From positions 372,001 through 436,000 of the forward strand of contig BBMW01000011.1 in assembly GCA_000759755.1 (NCBI GenBank): 64,000 nt of DNA, read 5' to 3'. Below are positions 10,090 through 21,219 of the stretch, piece after piece. Numbering within the stretch: position 1 is the stretch's first letter; each line of letters opens with the position of its first letter. Position numbers and translations under genes: made by a program. The stretch is from Citrobacter werkmanii NBRC 105721 (GTDB lineage: Bacteria > Pseudomonadota > Gammaproteobacteria > Enterobacterales > Enterobacteriaceae). The notes below the pieces were generated by a model, which worked only from the letters and a program-made list of their open reading frames with translations, was not told the DNA's origin and made no database searches.

Positions 10090-10386
10090 ATGATTGACCC
10101 GAAAAAAATTGAGCAAATTGCTCGTCAGGTTCACGAGTCGATGCCGAAAGGGATCCGGGAGTTTGGGGAAGACGTCGAGAAGAAAATTCGTCAAACGCTG
10201 CAGTCACAACTGACCCGTCTGGACCTGGTAAGCCGTGAAGAGTTTGATGTGCAGACTCAGGTTTTGCTGCGTACCCGTGAAAAGTTGGCGCTGCTTGAAC
10301 AACGCCTGACTGAGCTGGAAGCGCGTGAAAAAACGGCAGAAGTTAAGCCTGCCCCTGCAATCCCCTCAGTCGATCCGCAAGAGTAA
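10090..10386 (+). CDS. ubiK: Ubiquinone biosynthesis accessory factor UbiK
   Basis: A 98-residue BMFP-domain protein (formerly YqiC) with helical and coiled-coil character. UbiK assists the soluble Ubi metabolon in aerobic ubiquinone synthesis with UbiJ and binds lipids. The start [13 protein letters not shown] is preceded by an AGGGA at good spacing; an open frame extends upstream but the family begins here. The C-terminal tail from about residue 80 is variable. A strong terminator follows at once. Confidence 0.93.
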   Translation: MIDPKKIEQIARQVHESMPKGIREFGEDVEKKIRQTLQSQLTRLDLVSREEFDVQTQVLLRTREKLALLEQRLTELEAREKTAEVKPAPAIPSVDPQE

Positions 10387-10393
10387 AAACGAC

Positions 10394-10417
10394 AACGGGC
10401 CGCAAGGCCCGTTTTTT
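10394..10417 (+). terminator. Terminator between ubiK and glgS
   Basis: AACGGGCC-gcaa-GGCCCGTT followed by a T run is a textbook intrinsic terminator between two converging genes. Confidence 0.93.
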
Positions 10418-10418
10418 G

Positions 10419-10619
10419 TTAGTGTTCCAGTTCGAGTTTCTTCGCCTCTGTCGCCTGCTGGCAGTACAGCGCATAACGTTTACAAAACCAGCTACGATGT
10501 TCCTCATCCATATTGCCAGTGACGGCCTGGATATCAACAGGGTGTCCCTCAGCCTGCATCCTGGCAAAACTGCGGGCCAGGAAATCGAAATTGTTCATTG
10601 AATACATGTTGCTGTGCAT
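10419..10619 (-). CDS. glgS: Surface composition regulator GlgS (ScoR)
   Basis: A 66-residue protein matching GlgS, a stress-induced small protein that lowers motility and exopolysaccharide production and affects glycogen levels in E. coli. Recognisable blocks are [27 protein letters not shown] and the ending KKLELEH. The ATG at 10619 is seven bases from GGAGGG; an upstream in-frame ATG is only one base from it. In K-12 a fimbrial gene cluster lies between ubiK and glgS; it is absent here. Confidence 0.93.
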   Translation of the reverse strand: MHSNMYSMNNFDFLARSFARMQAEGHPVDIQAVTGNMDEEHRSWFCKRYALYCQQATEAKKLELEH

Positions 10620-10886
10620 GAGCATACCCTCCAGTTATTGAATATCTGCTAAGGCCATATGCTTTTTCTGATTTCAGTATTTCCCTATACGCGAAATGGT
10701 TTTGTACATAATGTGCGCAAATTTATAGCCCAGGCTCACACTTTCCTACGAAATATAAGGGGGCAATAAGTCCCCTTTCGGATTTAAGGATAATGGCTCG
10801 GCATGCTATTGTAACGTTATGTAAAAGTAACAGGTAAAACCGTTACTTTTGACACTATCAGGGAACGTAGTCGCAGGAGGAAAAAG

Positions 10887-11516
10887 TTGGTTTTATTTAC
10901 GGAATATAACGGCCCCTACCTGTTTGCTATTTCATTTGTACTACTGATTGGCCTATTGGAAATCATCTCTCTTATTTTCGGTCATTACCTTTCTGGCACG
11001 CTTGATGCGCATCTCGAACATTACGATGCCCTGGCCTCCGGCAATATAGGACAGGCATTGCACTATCTCAATATCGGACGGATTCCAGCGCTGATCGTGC
11101 TGTGCTTACTCGCTGGCTTCTTTGGACTTTTCGGTATCCTCATCCAGCATGGCTGGGTCACGTTGTGGCAAGCACCGCTGAGTAATCTACTACTTGTCCC
11201 GGTAAGTTTTATTCTCGCCGTCTTCGCTGTGCATTACAGCGGAAAAATTATTGCTCCATGGCTACCACGAGATGAAACCACCGCCCTCGCCGAGGATGAG
11301 TTTATCGGCAGCATGGCGATTATTACCGGACATTCTGCGATTGCCGGTACCCCATGCGAAGGCAAATTTACCGACAAGTTTGGGCAGACCCACTATGTGC
11401 TGCTGGAGCCTGAAGCGGGCAAAGAATTCAAAAAAGGAGACAAGGTGCTGATTATTTGCCGACTCTCTGCAACGCGTTACCTGGCCGAGCTAAACCCCTG
11501 GCCGACTGTTTTATAA
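10887..11516 (+). CDS. yqiJ: YqiJ, NfeD-like inner membrane protein
   Basis: A 209-residue membrane protein with three predicted helices (around residues 10-30, 70-95 and 100-120) and a C-terminal OB-fold-like domain ([17 protein letters not shown]). It starts with TTG, six bases after a perfect AGGAGG, so the non-ATG start is well supported. YqiJ is the NfeD-type partner of the flotillin-like YqiK, 23 bp downstream. NfeD-flotillin pairs are thought to organise membrane microdomains; the E. coli pair has been linked to motility and biofilm. Its exact biochemical role is unknown. Confidence 0.93.
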   Translation: MVLFTEYNGPYLFAISFVLLIGLLEIISLIFGHYLSGTLDAHLEHYDALASGNIGQALHYLNIGRIPALIVLCLLAGFFGLFGILIQHGWVTLWQAPLSNLLLVPVSFILAVFAVHYSGKIIAPWLPRDETTALAEDEFIGSMAIITGHSAIAGTPCEGKFTDKFGQTHYVLLEPEAGKEFKKGDKVLIICRLSATRYLAELNPWPTVL

Positions 11517-11539
11517 TTTTATACAGAGGGACCTTATAG

Positions 11540-13207
11540 ATGGATGATGTTTTTGGCATGTTACCTTCATGGATGTTTACCGCTATTGTTGCGGTGGTCG
11601 TCTTAGTAATTATCGGGATTATCTTTGCCCGCCTGTACCGCCGCGCGTCTGCCGAACAGGCGTTTGTGCGTACCGGCCTTGGCGGGCAAAAAGTGGTGAT
11701 GAGCGGCGGCGCAATTGTCATGCCGATTTTCCACGAAATTATTCCAATCAATATGAACACCCTCAAACTTGAGGTGAGCCGTTCAACTGTCGACAGTCTC
11801 ATCACCAAAGACCGTATGCGCGTGGATGTCGTCGTCGCCTTTTTCGTGCGTGTAAAACCGTCTGTGGAGGGGATTGCTACCGCCGCACAGACGTTGGGTC
11901 AGCGTACGTTGTCGCCAGAAGATTTACGTGTGCTAATAGAAGATAAGTTTGTCGATGCGCTACGTGCCACAGCATCACAAATGACCATGCATGAACTTCA
12001 GGATACGCGAGAGAACTTCGTTCAGGGTGTACAAAACACCGTGGCGGAAGACCTGTCCAAGAACGGGCTGGAACTGGAAAGCGTTTCGTTAACCAACTTT
12101 AACCAGACCGAAAAAATCCATTTCAACCCCAACAACGCCTTTGATGCCGAGGGTCTGACCAAGCTGACCCAGGAAACGGAACGTCGTCGTCGCGAACGTA
12201 ACGAAGTCGAGCAGGACGTAGAAGTTGCCGTCCGTGAGAAAAACCGCGATGCGCTGTCACGCAAGCTGGAAATCGAGCAGCAGGAAGCGTTCATGACGCT
12301 CGAGCAGGAACAGCAGGTGAAAACCCGCACGGCTGAGCAAAATGCAAAAATTGCCGCCTTCGAAGCCGAACGTCATCGTGAAGCTGAACAGACGCGTATT
12401 CTTGCCGAACGTCAGATTCAGGAAACGGAAATCGAACGCGAGCAAGCCGTTCGTTCAAGAAAAGTGGAAGCGGAGCGCGAAGTTCGCATTAAAGAGATCG
12501 AACAGCAGCAGGCAACAGAGATTGCTAACCAGACCAAGTCCATCGCCATCGCCGCCAAGTCCGAACAGCAGTCCCAGGCAGAAGCGCGTGCTAACGATGC
12601 GCTGGCCGAGGCGGTTCGCGCTCAACAGAACGTAGAAACCACTCGCCAGACCGCAGAAGCCGATCGTGCCAAACAGGTGGCGCTGATTGCCGCCGCGCAG
12701 GATGCTGAAACACAGGCCGTTGAACTGACCGTACGCGCGAAAGCAGAGAAAGAAGCGGCAGAATTGCAGGCAGCCGCAATTGTTGAACTGGCCGAAGCCA
12801 CGCGGAAAAAAGGTCTCGCGGAAGCCGAAGCACAACGCGCACTGAACGATGCGATTAACGTGCTTTCTGACGAACAGACCAGCCTGAAATTTAAGCTGGC
12901 TCTGCTGCAGTCCCTGCCAGCAGTGATTGAGAAATCCGTTGAGCCAATGAAGTCTATCGATGGAATCAAGATCATTCAGGTTGATGGTCTGAACCGCGGC
13001 GGTGCGGGCGGTGAAGTGACCGCAGGTAACGTAAACGGTGGCAATCTGGCGGAGCAGGCATTATCAGCCGCCCTTTCTTATCGCACACAAGCGCCGCTGA
13101 TTGATTCGCTATTAAATGAGATAGGTTTGTCCGGCGGCTCGCTGTCGGCGCTGGCCGATCCGCTTAAAAACAGCCCACAGCCTGTTGAGAAAACGACTGA
13201 AGAATAA
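11540..13207 (+). CDS. yqiK: Flotillin-like protein YqiK
   Basis: A 555-residue flotillin homologue with an N-terminal membrane anchor (residues about 8-28), an SPFH/band 7 domain (about 40-215), a long charged coiled coil with EA-rich repeats (about 215-445) and a C-terminal flotillin domain with Gly-rich segments (GGAGGEV). It likely oligomerises under the inner membrane as a scaffold. It is the distal gene of the yqiJ-yqiK operon. The antisense strand of the coiled-coil region also carries long open frames, which are compositional artefacts. Confidence 0.94.
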   Translation: MDDVFGMLPSWMFTAIVAVVVLVIIGIIFARLYRRASAEQAFVRTGLGGQKVVMSGGAIVMPIFHEIIPINMNTLKLEVSRSTVDSLITKDRMRVDVVVAFFVRVKPSVEGIATAAQTLGQRTLSPEDLRVLIEDKFVDALRATASQMTMHELQDTRENFVQGVQNTVAEDLSKNGLELESVSLTNFNQTEKIHFNPNNAFDAEGLTKLTQETERRRRERNEVEQDVEVAVREKNRDALSRKLEIEQQEAFMTLEQEQQVKTRTAEQNAKIAAFEAERHREAEQTRILAERQIQETEIEREQAVRSRKVEAEREVRIKEIEQQQATEIANQTKSIAIAAKSEQQSQAEARANDALAEAVRAQQNVETTRQTAEADRAKQVALIAAAQDAETQAVELTVRAKAEKEAAELQAAAIVELAEATRKKGLAEAEAQRALNDAINVLSDEQTSLKFKLALLQSLPAVIEKSVEPMKSIDGIKIIQVDGLNRGGAGGEVTAGNVNGGNLAEQALSAALSYRTQAPLIDSLLNEIGLSGGSLSALADPLKNSPQPVEKTTEE

Positions 13208-13217
13208 GAAACAGAAA

Positions 13218-13259
13218 TGCCGGATGGCAGCGCTTACGCGTTTTATCCGCCATCCGGCA
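13218..13259. repeat. REP palindrome between yqiK and hldE
   Basis: TGCCGGATGGCAGCGC...CCGCCATCCGGCA is a classic REP/BIME unit filling the 65-bp gap between two converging genes. Confidence 0.88.
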
Positions 13260-13272
13260 AACTTTCCAAGTG

Positions 13273-14706
13273 TTACTTATCGCTGTCTTTCTGGATCTTT
13301 TTGATGATATTGGTCGTTGAGCAGCCGTCTTCGAAGTTCAGCACCAGTACTTCACCGCCGTTCGCCCACACCTCTTTGCTGCCCGCAATATCTTCCGGCT
13401 TATAATCGCCGCCTTTTACCAGCAGATCCGGCAGGATGCCCGCAATCAGACGTTGCGGTGTATCTTCTTCAAAAGAGACCACCCAGTCGACGGCCTCCAG
13501 CGCACCCAGTACGATCATCCGCTGTTCCAGCGGGTTGACCGGACGCGTTTCGCCTTTCAAACGTTTGGTCGAAGCATCGCTGTTTACCGCTACGATCAGG
13601 CGATCGCCCAGCTTGCGCGCGTTTGCCAGATAGGAGACGTGACCCGCATGCAGGATGTCGAACACCCCGTTGGTCATCACGACTTTCTCACCGCGTTTGC
13701 GGGCGCTGGCTACGGCCTGTTTCAGCTCAGCTTCGCTCATCACACCAAAGCCAGTATCTGCCCGACCGCGCACGGCGTTTTCCAGTTCAATGGGAGAAAC
13801 GGTGGAAGTCCCCAGTTTACCTACGACAACACCGGCTGCGGCGTTAGCAAAGTAGCACGCTTCTTCCAGAGAGTTACCCGCCGCAAGCGTCGCCGCAAGC
13901 ACGCCAATAACCGTATCGCCCGCGCCGGTCACGTCATACACTTCCTGCGCCTGGGTCGGCATATGCAGCGGTGCTTTACCCGGTTGCAGCAGCGTCATCC
14001 CCTGCTCGGAACGCGTGATCAGCAAAGAGGAAAGGTCAAAATCAGCAATCAATTTCATGCCGCGTTCCACCAGCTCATCTTCGCTTTTGCACTTACCAAC
14101 AACCGCTTCAAACTCAGACAGATTCGGCGTCAGCAGCGTGGCGCCACGGTAGCGTTCAAAATCGGTTCCTTTCGGATCGATAAGCACCGGAACTCCGGCC
14201 TTACGCGCCAGCGCAATCATCTGCTGGACGCTTGCCAGCGCGCCTTTGGCGTAATCAGAGAGCACCAGCGCGCCGATAGAACCCAGCGCCTGATTAATAC
14301 GCTCGTGCAACGGCTGCGGATCCACACCTTCAAAACCTTCTTCGAAATCCAGACGAATCAGCTGCTGGTTACGGGAAAGCACGCGCAGTTTGGTAATCGT
14401 CGGATGGGTCGGTACGGAGACGAAATCACATTTTACGTTCACATCCGCCAGCGTTTTGCTCAGCGCACGCGCCGCGTCATCAATACCAGTCAGGCCCACC
14501 AGACGCGAATTCGCTCCCAGGGAGGCAATGTTCATCGCCACGTTTGCTGCGCCACCGGGACGTTCTTCGATGGTATCCACTTTCACCACCGGAACCGGCG
14601 CTTCAGGCGAAATACGGCTGGTAGGACCGTACCAGTAGCGATCCAGCATCACATCACCGACAACCATTACTCCTGCACGTTCAAACTCTGGCAGCGTTAC
14701 TTTCAT
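13273..14706 (-). CDS. hldE: Bifunctional heptose 7-phosphate kinase/heptose 1-phosphate adenylyltransferase
   Basis: A 477-residue HldE (RfaE) that catalyses two steps of ADP-heptose synthesis for the LPS inner core. The N-terminal PfkB-type sugar kinase (about 1-318) has RPGGAANVA and the anion-hole motif [11 protein letters not shown]. The C-terminal nucleotidyltransferase (about 344-477) has [16 protein letters not shown] with the HxGH site. The order hldE-glnE-ygiF on one strand suggests co-transcription, with glnE and ygiF upstream. A full-length antisense open frame exists but is not a gene. Confidence 0.97.
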   Translation of the reverse strand: MKVTLPEFERAGVMVVGDVMLDRYWYGPTSRISPEAPVPVVKVDTIEERPGGAANVAMNIASLGANSRLVGLTGIDDAARALSKTLADVNVKCDFVSVPTHPTITKLRVLSRNQQLIRLDFEEGFEGVDPQPLHERINQALGSIGALVLSDYAKGALASVQQMIALARKAGVPVLIDPKGTDFERYRGATLLTPNLSEFEAVVGKCKSEDELVERGMKLIADFDLSSLLITRSEQGMTLLQPGKAPLHMPTQAQEVYDVTGAGDTVIGVLAATLAAGNSLEEACYFANAAAGVVVGKLGTSTVSPIELENAVRGRADTGFGVMSEAELKQAVASARKRGEKVVMTNGVFDILHAGHVSYLANARKLGDRLIVAVNSDASTKRLKGETRPVNPLEQRMIVLGALEAVDWVVSFEEDTPQRLIAGILPDLLVKGGDYKPEDIAGSKEVWANGGEVLVLNFEDGCSTTNIIKKIQKDSDK

Positions 14707-14765
14707 TCCTGTCTCCTGAGAGATTCTCTGAGGGTCTTAAAATTTGCGCGCGATAATAGCACACT

Positions 14766-17606
14766 TCACTCGGCAACCAGCCACTTCTGCCAGCTGTCGC
14801 GCACCAGCGTGCGTTCAGCCTCAAAGCACTCTGGCGCCACATGGCCCGGAAGCTCCTGCAAGGCAAGATGGTGAAGTTCATCACGCAGCGTCGTATAAGC
14901 ACGGGTAAGCGCCAGCGCCTCCTGCTCATCCATAATGTCGTTTTGCGCCAGTAATTCCAGAATGCGCACGTTATCCGACCAACGCGTCAGCTTCGGTTTT
15001 TCATGGGCATAGCGCAGCACCAGGTATTGCGTAATGAACTCAATATCGGTGATGCCGCCTTCGTCCGCTTTGATATCAAAACGATCGCGATGCTTATTGC
15101 CCAAATGGGCACGCATTTTCTCACGCATTTCGCGCACCTCGGTTTGCAAGGTTTTTCCGTCACGGACGAGGGTCATGATAGCGCGACGCACCGCGTCAAA
15201 CTGAGAGGTCAACTGCGGGTCACCGTACACTACGCGCGCACGCACCAGCGCCTGATGCTCCCATGTCCAGGCTTCATTGCGCTGGTAATCGGCGAAAGCG
15301 TCCGCTGATGTTACCAGCATCCCCGCCGCACCGGACGGACGCAGTCGCGCATCCACTTCGTACAAAATACCGGAGGAGGTACGGGTGCTGAAAAGGTGCA
15401 TAATGCGCTGCGCAAGACGCAGATAGAACTGTCGCCCGTCAATCTCACGTTCGCCATCCGTCATTACATCCATCGGACAATCGTGCAGGAAGATCAGATC
15501 GAGATCCGAGCTATAACCCAGCTCCCAGCCGCCCAGCTTGCCATAGCCGACCACGGCAAAACCGCGTCCCTCGCGATCGCCAAGATGGGTGGGTTGCCCG
15601 TAGCGAGCGACCATCTGCGTCCACGCCTGCTGGACTACCGCATCGATAATGGCTTCCGCCAGCCAGGTTAAGTGATCGCTCACCTTCATCACCGGCAACG
15701 TACCGGCGATATCAGCCGCGGCAATACGTAACAGCTGGGTTTGCTTAAACTGACGCAGCGCTTCCAACTGTTGCTCTTCGTCATCTTCCGGCACGCGCAG
15801 TAAATACTGACGCAGCTCATCACGGTAGGCATCTGTCGCCGTGGGTTGATACAGCGTGTTCGGATCCAACAGCTCGTCAAGCAACAGCGGATACCGCGCC
15901 AGTTGGCTGGCGACCATCGGCGAGGCGGCACACAGTGAAATCAGGTGTTTGAGCGCGCCGGGAAATTCGCTCAGCAGCTCCAGATAGGTTGTACGGGTGA
16001 CAATGCCCACCAGCAGCGGCGTAATGCGCGACAGCGGAACTGAGGCGTCGTCACGCGAACAGACATCGCTCAGCAGATGCGGCATTAGATGATCCAGCAC
16101 CTGGCGTCCGCGCGGGCCAATGGTGCGTTTATCCAGCTCTTTACGGAAATCCGCGATCAGCGACAGGACGCGTCGCCGATCGTCATCCGCCAGATGCGTC
16201 AGCACCGGCGTGCTGTCATCTTCCTGTAAGGCGTCCTGCCACAATTCGCGCCACTGTTCTGACAGTGACTCCTCCTGTGTTTCGGCTTCGTCATCGCCAA
16301 TCAACTCGTTAAATACCCGACGCACATTGTGCATATGGCCAGCCAGCACATCGGTCAACTGCTGCCAGTCATCAACGTTCATTCCCCACGCCAGCCGCGC
16401 ACGATTCAGTTCATCACCCGGCAGCGTCTGGGTCTGTTCATCATTGATGCTTTGCAGCAGGTTTTCCAGACGGCGTAAATAGAGATAGGCTGCGCGCAAT
16501 TGCTCCGCGTCGGTATCTGGCAGCAGGTTTAACGCGTTGATGGCGCTCAACGTCGGTAACAGTGAGCGGGATTGCAGCGACGGCTCGCGTCCGCCGCGAA
16601 TAAGCTGGAATACCTGCACGATAAATTCGATTTCACGAATACCGCCCGCCCCCAGCTTAATGTTGTCCTTCAGTCCGCGACGGCGCACTTCACGGGCAAT
16701 CATCCCTTTCATGTTACGCAGAGACTGGATCACGCTGAAATCGATATAACGACGGAAGACAAACGGTCGCAGCATGGCGCGGAGTTCATTGACGTAAGAG
16801 CCATCAGCATCGCCCATAATGCGGGCTTTGACCATTGCATAACGTTCCCAGTCGCGGCCTTGTTCCTGGTAATAATCCTCCAGCGCAGAGAAGCTCAGCA
16901 CCAGCGGACCACTGTCGCCAAATGGGCGTAGGCGCATGTCCACCCGATAAACAAAGCCATCCATTGTGGGCTGATCCAGGACCTTGATGAGCCGCTGGCC
17001 CATACGGGTAAAGAACTGCGCGTTATCCAGCTCGCGTCGCCCGCCCTGCGTACTGCCGTGCTCCGGCCAGGCAAAAATCAGGTCGATATCGGAGGAAAAA
17101 TTCAGCTCGCCGCCGCCCAGTTTCCCCATGCCTAAAATCAGCAGCGGTTGCGCAACACCGTCTGGATTACAAGGCGTTCCCCATTCGCGACAACAAGCGG
17201 CGTATAACCAGTCACGCGCGGCAACGATCAGCGTTTCAGCCAGATGGCTTAGCTGCTGCAAGATACTCTCTTCCGTCACCAGCGACAGCGTCTGCGCCCA
17301 CGCGATACGCACCATAATACGACGGCGAAACAGGCGTAGCTCACGCATCAGCGCGTTTTCGTCGCTGACCTCGGTCAAAGCCTGCTGTAACCAGGCGGCA
17401 TAATGTTGCCATTCGTCCGCCTGAGGCGCTGCGCTTTCCAGCTCCAGCAGCCATTCAGGATGGGCAATAAGGCTGTCGCGGACAAAATCACTGAATGTAA
17501 GCACTGACTTCGCCTGCACGCTAAGCGAGGACTCAGATATTGTTGTTGGCAGCCGCTCAACAACGGTCGGCCAGTACTGCTGTAACGGTGAAGAGAGCTG
17601 CTTCAT
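14766..17606 (-). CDS. glnE: Bifunctional glutamine synthetase adenylyltransferase/adenylyl-removing enzyme
   Basis: A 946-residue GlnE with two nucleotidyltransferase domains. The N-terminal half ([11 protein letters not shown] near residue 175) removes AMP from glutamine synthetase and the C-terminal half ([12 protein letters not shown] near 700) adds it, under PII control. The length matches E. coli GlnE. It lies between ygiF (about 47 bp upstream) and hldE on the same strand, so it links nitrogen control to a polyphosphate/LPS gene group only by co-transcription. Confidence 0.97.
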   Translation of the reverse strand: MKQLSSPLQQYWPTVVERLPTTISESSLSVQAKSVLTFSDFVRDSLIAHPEWLLELESAAPQADEWQHYAAWLQQALTEVSDENALMRELRLFRRRIMVRIAWAQTLSLVTEESILQQLSHLAETLIVAARDWLYAACCREWGTPCNPDGVAQPLLILGMGKLGGGELNFSSDIDLIFAWPEHGSTQGGRRELDNAQFFTRMGQRLIKVLDQPTMDGFVYRVDMRLRPFGDSGPLVLSFSALEDYYQEQGRDWERYAMVKARIMGDADGSYVNELRAMLRPFVFRRYIDFSVIQSLRNMKGMIAREVRRRGLKDNIKLGAGGIREIEFIVQVFQLIRGGREPSLQSRSLLPTLSAINALNLLPDTDAEQLRAAYLYLRRLENLLQSINDEQTQTLPGDELNRARLAWGMNVDDWQQLTDVLAGHMHNVRRVFNELIGDDEAETQEESLSEQWRELWQDALQEDDSTPVLTHLADDDRRRVLSLIADFRKELDKRTIGPRGRQVLDHLMPHLLSDVCSRDDASVPLSRITPLLVGIVTRTTYLELLSEFPGALKHLISLCAASPMVASQLARYPLLLDELLDPNTLYQPTATDAYRDELRQYLLRVPEDDEEQQLEALRQFKQTQLLRIAAADIAGTLPVMKVSDHLTWLAEAIIDAVVQQAWTQMVARYGQPTHLGDREGRGFAVVGYGKLGGWELGYSSDLDLIFLHDCPMDVMTDGEREIDGRQFYLRLAQRIMHLFSTRTSSGILYEVDARLRPSGAAGMLVTSADAFADYQRNEAWTWEHQALVRARVVYGDPQLTSQFDAVRRAIMTLVRDGKTLQTEVREMREKMRAHLGNKHRDRFDIKADEGGITDIEFITQYLVLRYAHEKPKLTRWSDNVRILELLAQNDIMDEQEALALTRAYTTLRDELHHLALQELPGHVAPECFEAERTLVRDSWQKWLVAE

Positions 17607-17653
17607 TTATGAGTTATCCTTTGAATAGCGCCAGATGGCGGCCTCAGTCCTGA

Positions 17654-18955
17654 TTATCGTTTTCCGCTGTGCAGCCAGAACGGTTCCAGCGCGATTGCCT
17701 CATTGCGGAAGTGTTCAATTTCAACATATTGGTTGGCCGCAATGGCGTGACGCAGGCCCTGCCAGTTGGCGATCCATTCCGAGGCGACATTTTCGTCATA
17801 ATATCCCGCCAGCATCAGCATGCTATCAATGTTGCGCGTCAGGCGTGGAAGCTGATCGGCATACTGATCGCCCAGCGGCTGAGCAAACGCGGTTTTCAGT
17901 TCAGCGGCATGGCGCGAGAGATGAATATCTGAGAAACGCTTAAAGGAGTCGGCAATTTTACCCTGCGCCTTCGCATCAAGGAACGGCTGCCACCCTTTGG
18001 TTACCAACCATTCGGTCAGCGCCAGTTTTGCCATCGCCGTTTGTGTGCTGTAAACCGCCGAAACGGCAGAAACGTCCGACGCCATGATCGCTTCCGACTG
18101 GGTCAGCAAATCGCGTAAGTGAGCACTCGCTTTTCGTGGCACAATACCGCCAAAAAGCATCAGAATGTGGCGCACCAGGCCCATTGCCCCCAGTACCTCG
18201 GCTTTTGCCCCCTTGACGCCACGTACCCACAGCTCTTCATGGTACTGCCACTGTGATAATGCCAGCTCCAGCGCCGCTTCCAGACCTTGCTCGATGCTCG
18301 CCTTCGCGGGAACCCGTAAAATGCGCGTCGGTTTGAGTTCACGCGGCGCATTCCCCTGCGCTAAATGATAGCCGCGCGCCGCTTTGCTCAGGCTACCCTG
18401 CCGTAAACCAGTTTGTGAAACCAGCTGGTTTGCCAGCTTCAGTACCGCACGGGTATCGCCGCTTAGCAGTTCCAGTTCAAGCTCACAGATAGGTTCAGCA
18501 AACTCGCCCGCTTTCACTTCCCCAAGATCGAGAGCTATCTCAATCCGGCTACCGTCGACATCAAGGCACCATTTCTCACGGTAAAAATCGGTGCTAAACA
18601 GCGGCTGCACCTGAGAAGCGAGTTCCGTGGGTAGCTTGCCATCAGGCCAGACTTCAGCGGGAAACAGGGCGAGATCCAGCTCAGGCGTGCTCAGCGCAAT
18701 GTTATATTCTGGTCGCTGATGCAGACCGCCCGTTACCCGTCCGGCAATTTTCATGGTCATTTCATAATGACCGTTTTCACCGCGAATACGCAGTCCCATA
18801 TCGTGACCACGCAACCAGGCATCCGGCGTTTCGTAGTAGATATTCAGCAACTGGCTGGGCGCGTGATGCTCTCCTCCCAGCGTATTCAGACGCTCACGTA
18901 GCGCATCTACAGCATCACTATTGACGATAAATTTTAATTCGATTTCCTGGGCCAT
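17654..18955 (-). CDS. ygiF: Inorganic triphosphatase YgiF
   Basis: A 433-residue CYTH-CHAD protein. The N-terminal CYTH domain starts with the signature EIELKF (ExExK) at residues 4-9 and in E. coli hydrolyses inorganic triphosphate. The C-terminal CHAD domain (about 215-433) is a His-rich helical phosphate-binding module. It is the first gene of the ygiF-glnE-hldE group and diverges from ygiM over a 240-bp gap that must hold both promoters. Confidence 0.95.
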   Translation of the reverse strand: MAQEIELKFIVNSDAVDALRERLNTLGGEHHAPSQLLNIYYETPDAWLRGHDMGLRIRGENGHYEMTMKIAGRVTGGLHQRPEYNIALSTPELDLALFPAEVWPDGKLPTELASQVQPLFSTDFYREKWCLDVDGSRIEIALDLGEVKAGEFAEPICELELELLSGDTRAVLKLANQLVSQTGLRQGSLSKAARGYHLAQGNAPRELKPTRILRVPAKASIEQGLEAALELALSQWQYHEELWVRGVKGAKAEVLGAMGLVRHILMLFGGIVPRKASAHLRDLLTQSEAIMASDVSAVSAVYSTQTAMAKLALTEWLVTKGWQPFLDAKAQGKIADSFKRFSDIHLSRHAAELKTAFAQPLGDQYADQLPRLTRNIDSMLMLAGYYDENVASEWIANWQGLRHAIAANQYVEIEHFRNEAIALEPFWLHSGKR

Positions 18956-19197
18956 GGTCTTGTACTTATGGGTTATGTCACAGTTGAGAAAACTGACTGC
19001 GAACTAAGTTCGTTCTTAATGGTCAAGTAGATAGTATTTTGCGCCAAATTGCCATGCAACGAGCAATTTGACGGGCGTAAAAGTTTCGGGTGGTGGCAAA
19101 AAGGACACAGATGATTCCGATTGATGTCGAATGCTTTGCGTAGAGACACTGATGCCACTACTATCGTTCCACTTTCTATGACAATAACGACAGCCTG

Positions 19198-19818
19198 ATG
19201 CCAAAATTACGCCTGATTGGATTAACTTTACTCGCACTTAGCGCCACTGCAGTCTCACATGCCGAAGAAAAGCGCTATGTCTCTGACGAACTGAACACCT
19301 GGGTCCGCAGCGGTCCGGGAGATAATTATCGCCTCGTGGGTACGGTTAACGCCGGCGAGGAAGTCACGCTTTTACAGACTGACGCCAACACCAACTACGC
19401 CCAGGTGAAAGACAGCACCGGACGTACCGCCTGGATCCCGCTGAAAGAGCTGAACAGTACGCCGAGCCTGCGCACCCGCGTTCCCGATCTGGAAAACCAG
19501 GTTAAGACGCTGACAGATAAGCTCAATAATATCGATACCACGTGGAATCAGCGCACCGCCGATATGCAGCAAAAAGTGGCGCAAAGCGACAGTGTGATCG
19601 AAGGCCTGAAACAAGAAAATCAGAAGCTGAAAAACGAACTTATCGTGGCGCAAAAGAAGGTCAGCGCAGCCAACCTGCAGCTTGATGACAAACAGCGCAC
19701 CATCATTATGCAGTGGTTTATGTATGGCGGCGGCGTGCTGGGTCTTGGTCTGCTGCTCGGCCTGGTTCTGCCACACATGATCCCAAGCCGTAAACGCAAA
19801 GATCGCTGGATGAACTGA
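19198..19818 (+). CDS. ygiM: YgiM, SH3-domain membrane protein
   Basis: A 206-residue envelope protein. A signal peptide (residues 1-21, cleavage after SHA) is followed by a bacterial SH3b domain (about 23-90, with WVRSGPGDNYRLVGTV), a coiled coil (about 95-160) and a C-terminal transmembrane helix (about 169-190, FMYGGGVLGLGLLLGLVLP) with a basic tail. SH3b domains usually bind peptidoglycan or peptides; the function of this family (TIGR04211-type) is not established. The gap to cca is 62 bp, same direction. Confidence 0.92.
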   Translation: MPKLRLIGLTLLALSATAVSHAEEKRYVSDELNTWVRSGPGDNYRLVGTVNAGEEVTLLQTDANTNYAQVKDSTGRTAWIPLKELNSTPSLRTRVPDLENQVKTLTDKLNNIDTTWNQRTADMQQKVAQSDSVIEGLKQENQKLKNELIVAQKKVSAANLQLDDKQRTIIMQWFMYGGGVLGLGLLLGLVLPHMIPSRKRKDRWMN

Positions 19819-19880
19819 ATCGCCTTCTCCGCCACACTGACATATGATTAAGGGATGATTTTTTTCAGAAGGAAAGTGGC

Positions 19881-21122
19881 GTGAAGATTTATCTGGTCGG
19901 TGGTGCTGTTCGGGACGCGTTAATAGGGCTACCGGTTAAAGATAAAGATTGGGTTGTTGTCGGCGCCACGCCGCAAGAGATGCTTGACGCGGGCTACCAG
20001 CAGGTAGGCCGCGATTTTCCCGTGTTTCTCCATCCGCAAACCCGGGAAGAGTATGCGTTGGCGCGTACCGAACGTAAATCCGGTTCGGGTTATACCGGGT
20101 TCACCTGCTACGCCGCAGCGGATGTCACGCTGGAGGACGATCTTCAGCGTCGCGACCTGACTATCAACGCGATGGCCCGCGATGACGACGGGGAAATTAT
20201 CGACCCCTATAACGGACGCAGCGATCTGGAAAACCGCCTGCTGCGCCATGTTTCTCCCGCCTTTAGCGAAGATCCGCTACGCGTGCTGCGCGTAGCGCGC
20301 TTTGCCGCCCGCTATGCACACCTCGGTTTTCGTATCGCTGACGAAACCATGACATTGATGCGCAACATGACCGCTGCCGATGAACTGGAGCATCTGACGT
20401 CAGAGCGGGTGTGGAAAGAAACGGAAAACGCCTTAACCACCCGTAATCCACAGGTATTCTTTCAGGTTCTGCGCGACTGCGGCGCATTGCGCGTCCTGTT
20501 CCCGGAAGTTGATGCCCTGTTTGGCGTTCCAGCGCCCGCGCAGTGGCACCCGGAAATCGATACCGGTATTCATACCCTGATGACGCTGTCGATGGCTGCC
20601 ATGTTAAGCCCCGAGGTCGACGTGCGCTTTGCCACGCTGTGCCACGATCTTGGCAAAGCATTAACGCCCAAAGCGCTGTGGCCACGCCATCACGGTCACG
20701 GTCCGGCGGGCGTCAAGCTGGTCGAGCAACTGTGTCAGCGCCTGCGCGTGCCAAATGACATCCGTGATTTAGCCAAACTGGTGGCCGAGTTCCACGATCT
20801 CATTCATACCTTCCCCATCCTGCAGCCAAAAACCATCGTGAAGCTGTTTGATTCCATCGATGCCTGGCGTAAACCGCAGCGTGTAGAGCAAATCGCCCTG
20901 ACCAGCGAGGCCGACGTGCGTGGGCGTACCGGCTTTGAAGCGGCGGATTATCCACAAGGGAGACTACTGCGTGAAGCCTGGCTGGTTGCGCAGGCGGTGC
21001 CAACGAAAGACGTCGTTGAGGCCGGATTTAAAGGTCAGGAAATTCGGGAGGAGCTGACGAAACGGCGAATTGCGGCGGTGGCCAGTTGGAAAGAGCAGCG
21101 TTGTCCGAAACCAGCCCAGTAA
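19881..21122 (+). CDS. cca: CCA tRNA nucleotidyltransferase with HD phosphohydrolase domain
   Basis: A 413-residue multifunctional Cca that adds or repairs the 3' CCA of tRNAs. It starts with GTG, eight bases after AAGGA. Motifs of the class II enzyme are [19 protein letters not shown] with the catalytic Asp pair, [10 protein letters not shown], and [13 protein letters not shown]-terminal HD domain ([16 protein letters not shown]) gives phosphatase and phosphodiesterase activity in the E. coli enzyme. Confidence 0.97.
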   Translation: MKIYLVGGAVRDALIGLPVKDKDWVVVGATPQEMLDAGYQQVGRDFPVFLHPQTREEYALARTERKSGSGYTGFTCYAAADVTLEDDLQRRDLTINAMARDDDGEIIDPYNGRSDLENRLLRHVSPAFSEDPLRVLRVARFAARYAHLGFRIADETMTLMRNMTAADELEHLTSERVWKETENALTTRNPQVFFQVLRDCGALRVLFPEVDALFGVPAPAQWHPEIDTGIHTLMTLSMAAMLSPEVDVRFATLCHDLGKALTPKALWPRHHGHGPAGVKLVEQLCQRLRVPNDIRDLAKLVAEFHDLIHTFPILQPKTIVKLFDSIDAWRKPQRVEQIALTSEADVRGRTGFEAADYPQGRLLREAWLVAQAVPTKDVVEAGFKGQEIREELTKRRIAAVASWKEQRCPKPAQ

Positions 21123-21148
21123 ACTGACGTTACCTGATGACGGCATAA

Positions 21149-21210
21149 ATGCCGTATCCGGCCTACATATCGCGCCCGTAGGCCGGATAAGCGTAGCGCC
21201 ATCCGGCATT
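21149..21210. repeat. REP/BIME pair between cca and uppP
   Basis: Two facing REP units (GCCGTATCCGGCCTAC and GTAGGCCGGATAAGCG...GCCATCCGGCA) lie between the converging cca and uppP genes. Confidence 0.9.
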
Positions 21211-21219
21211 TAATAGCGA

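Noticed and set aside
13208-13272. Sib/Ibs toxin-antitoxin RNAs known from the yqiK-hldE gap of E. coli
   Set aside because: The gap is only 65 bp and holds a single REP unit, so there is no room for them.
13453-14874. Open frame of 473 codons on the strand opposite hldE
   Set aside because: It mirrors the well-supported hldE and the 3' end of glnE, has no ribosome site or recognisable domain, and its His/Arg-rich composition is typical of antisense frames in GC-rich genes.
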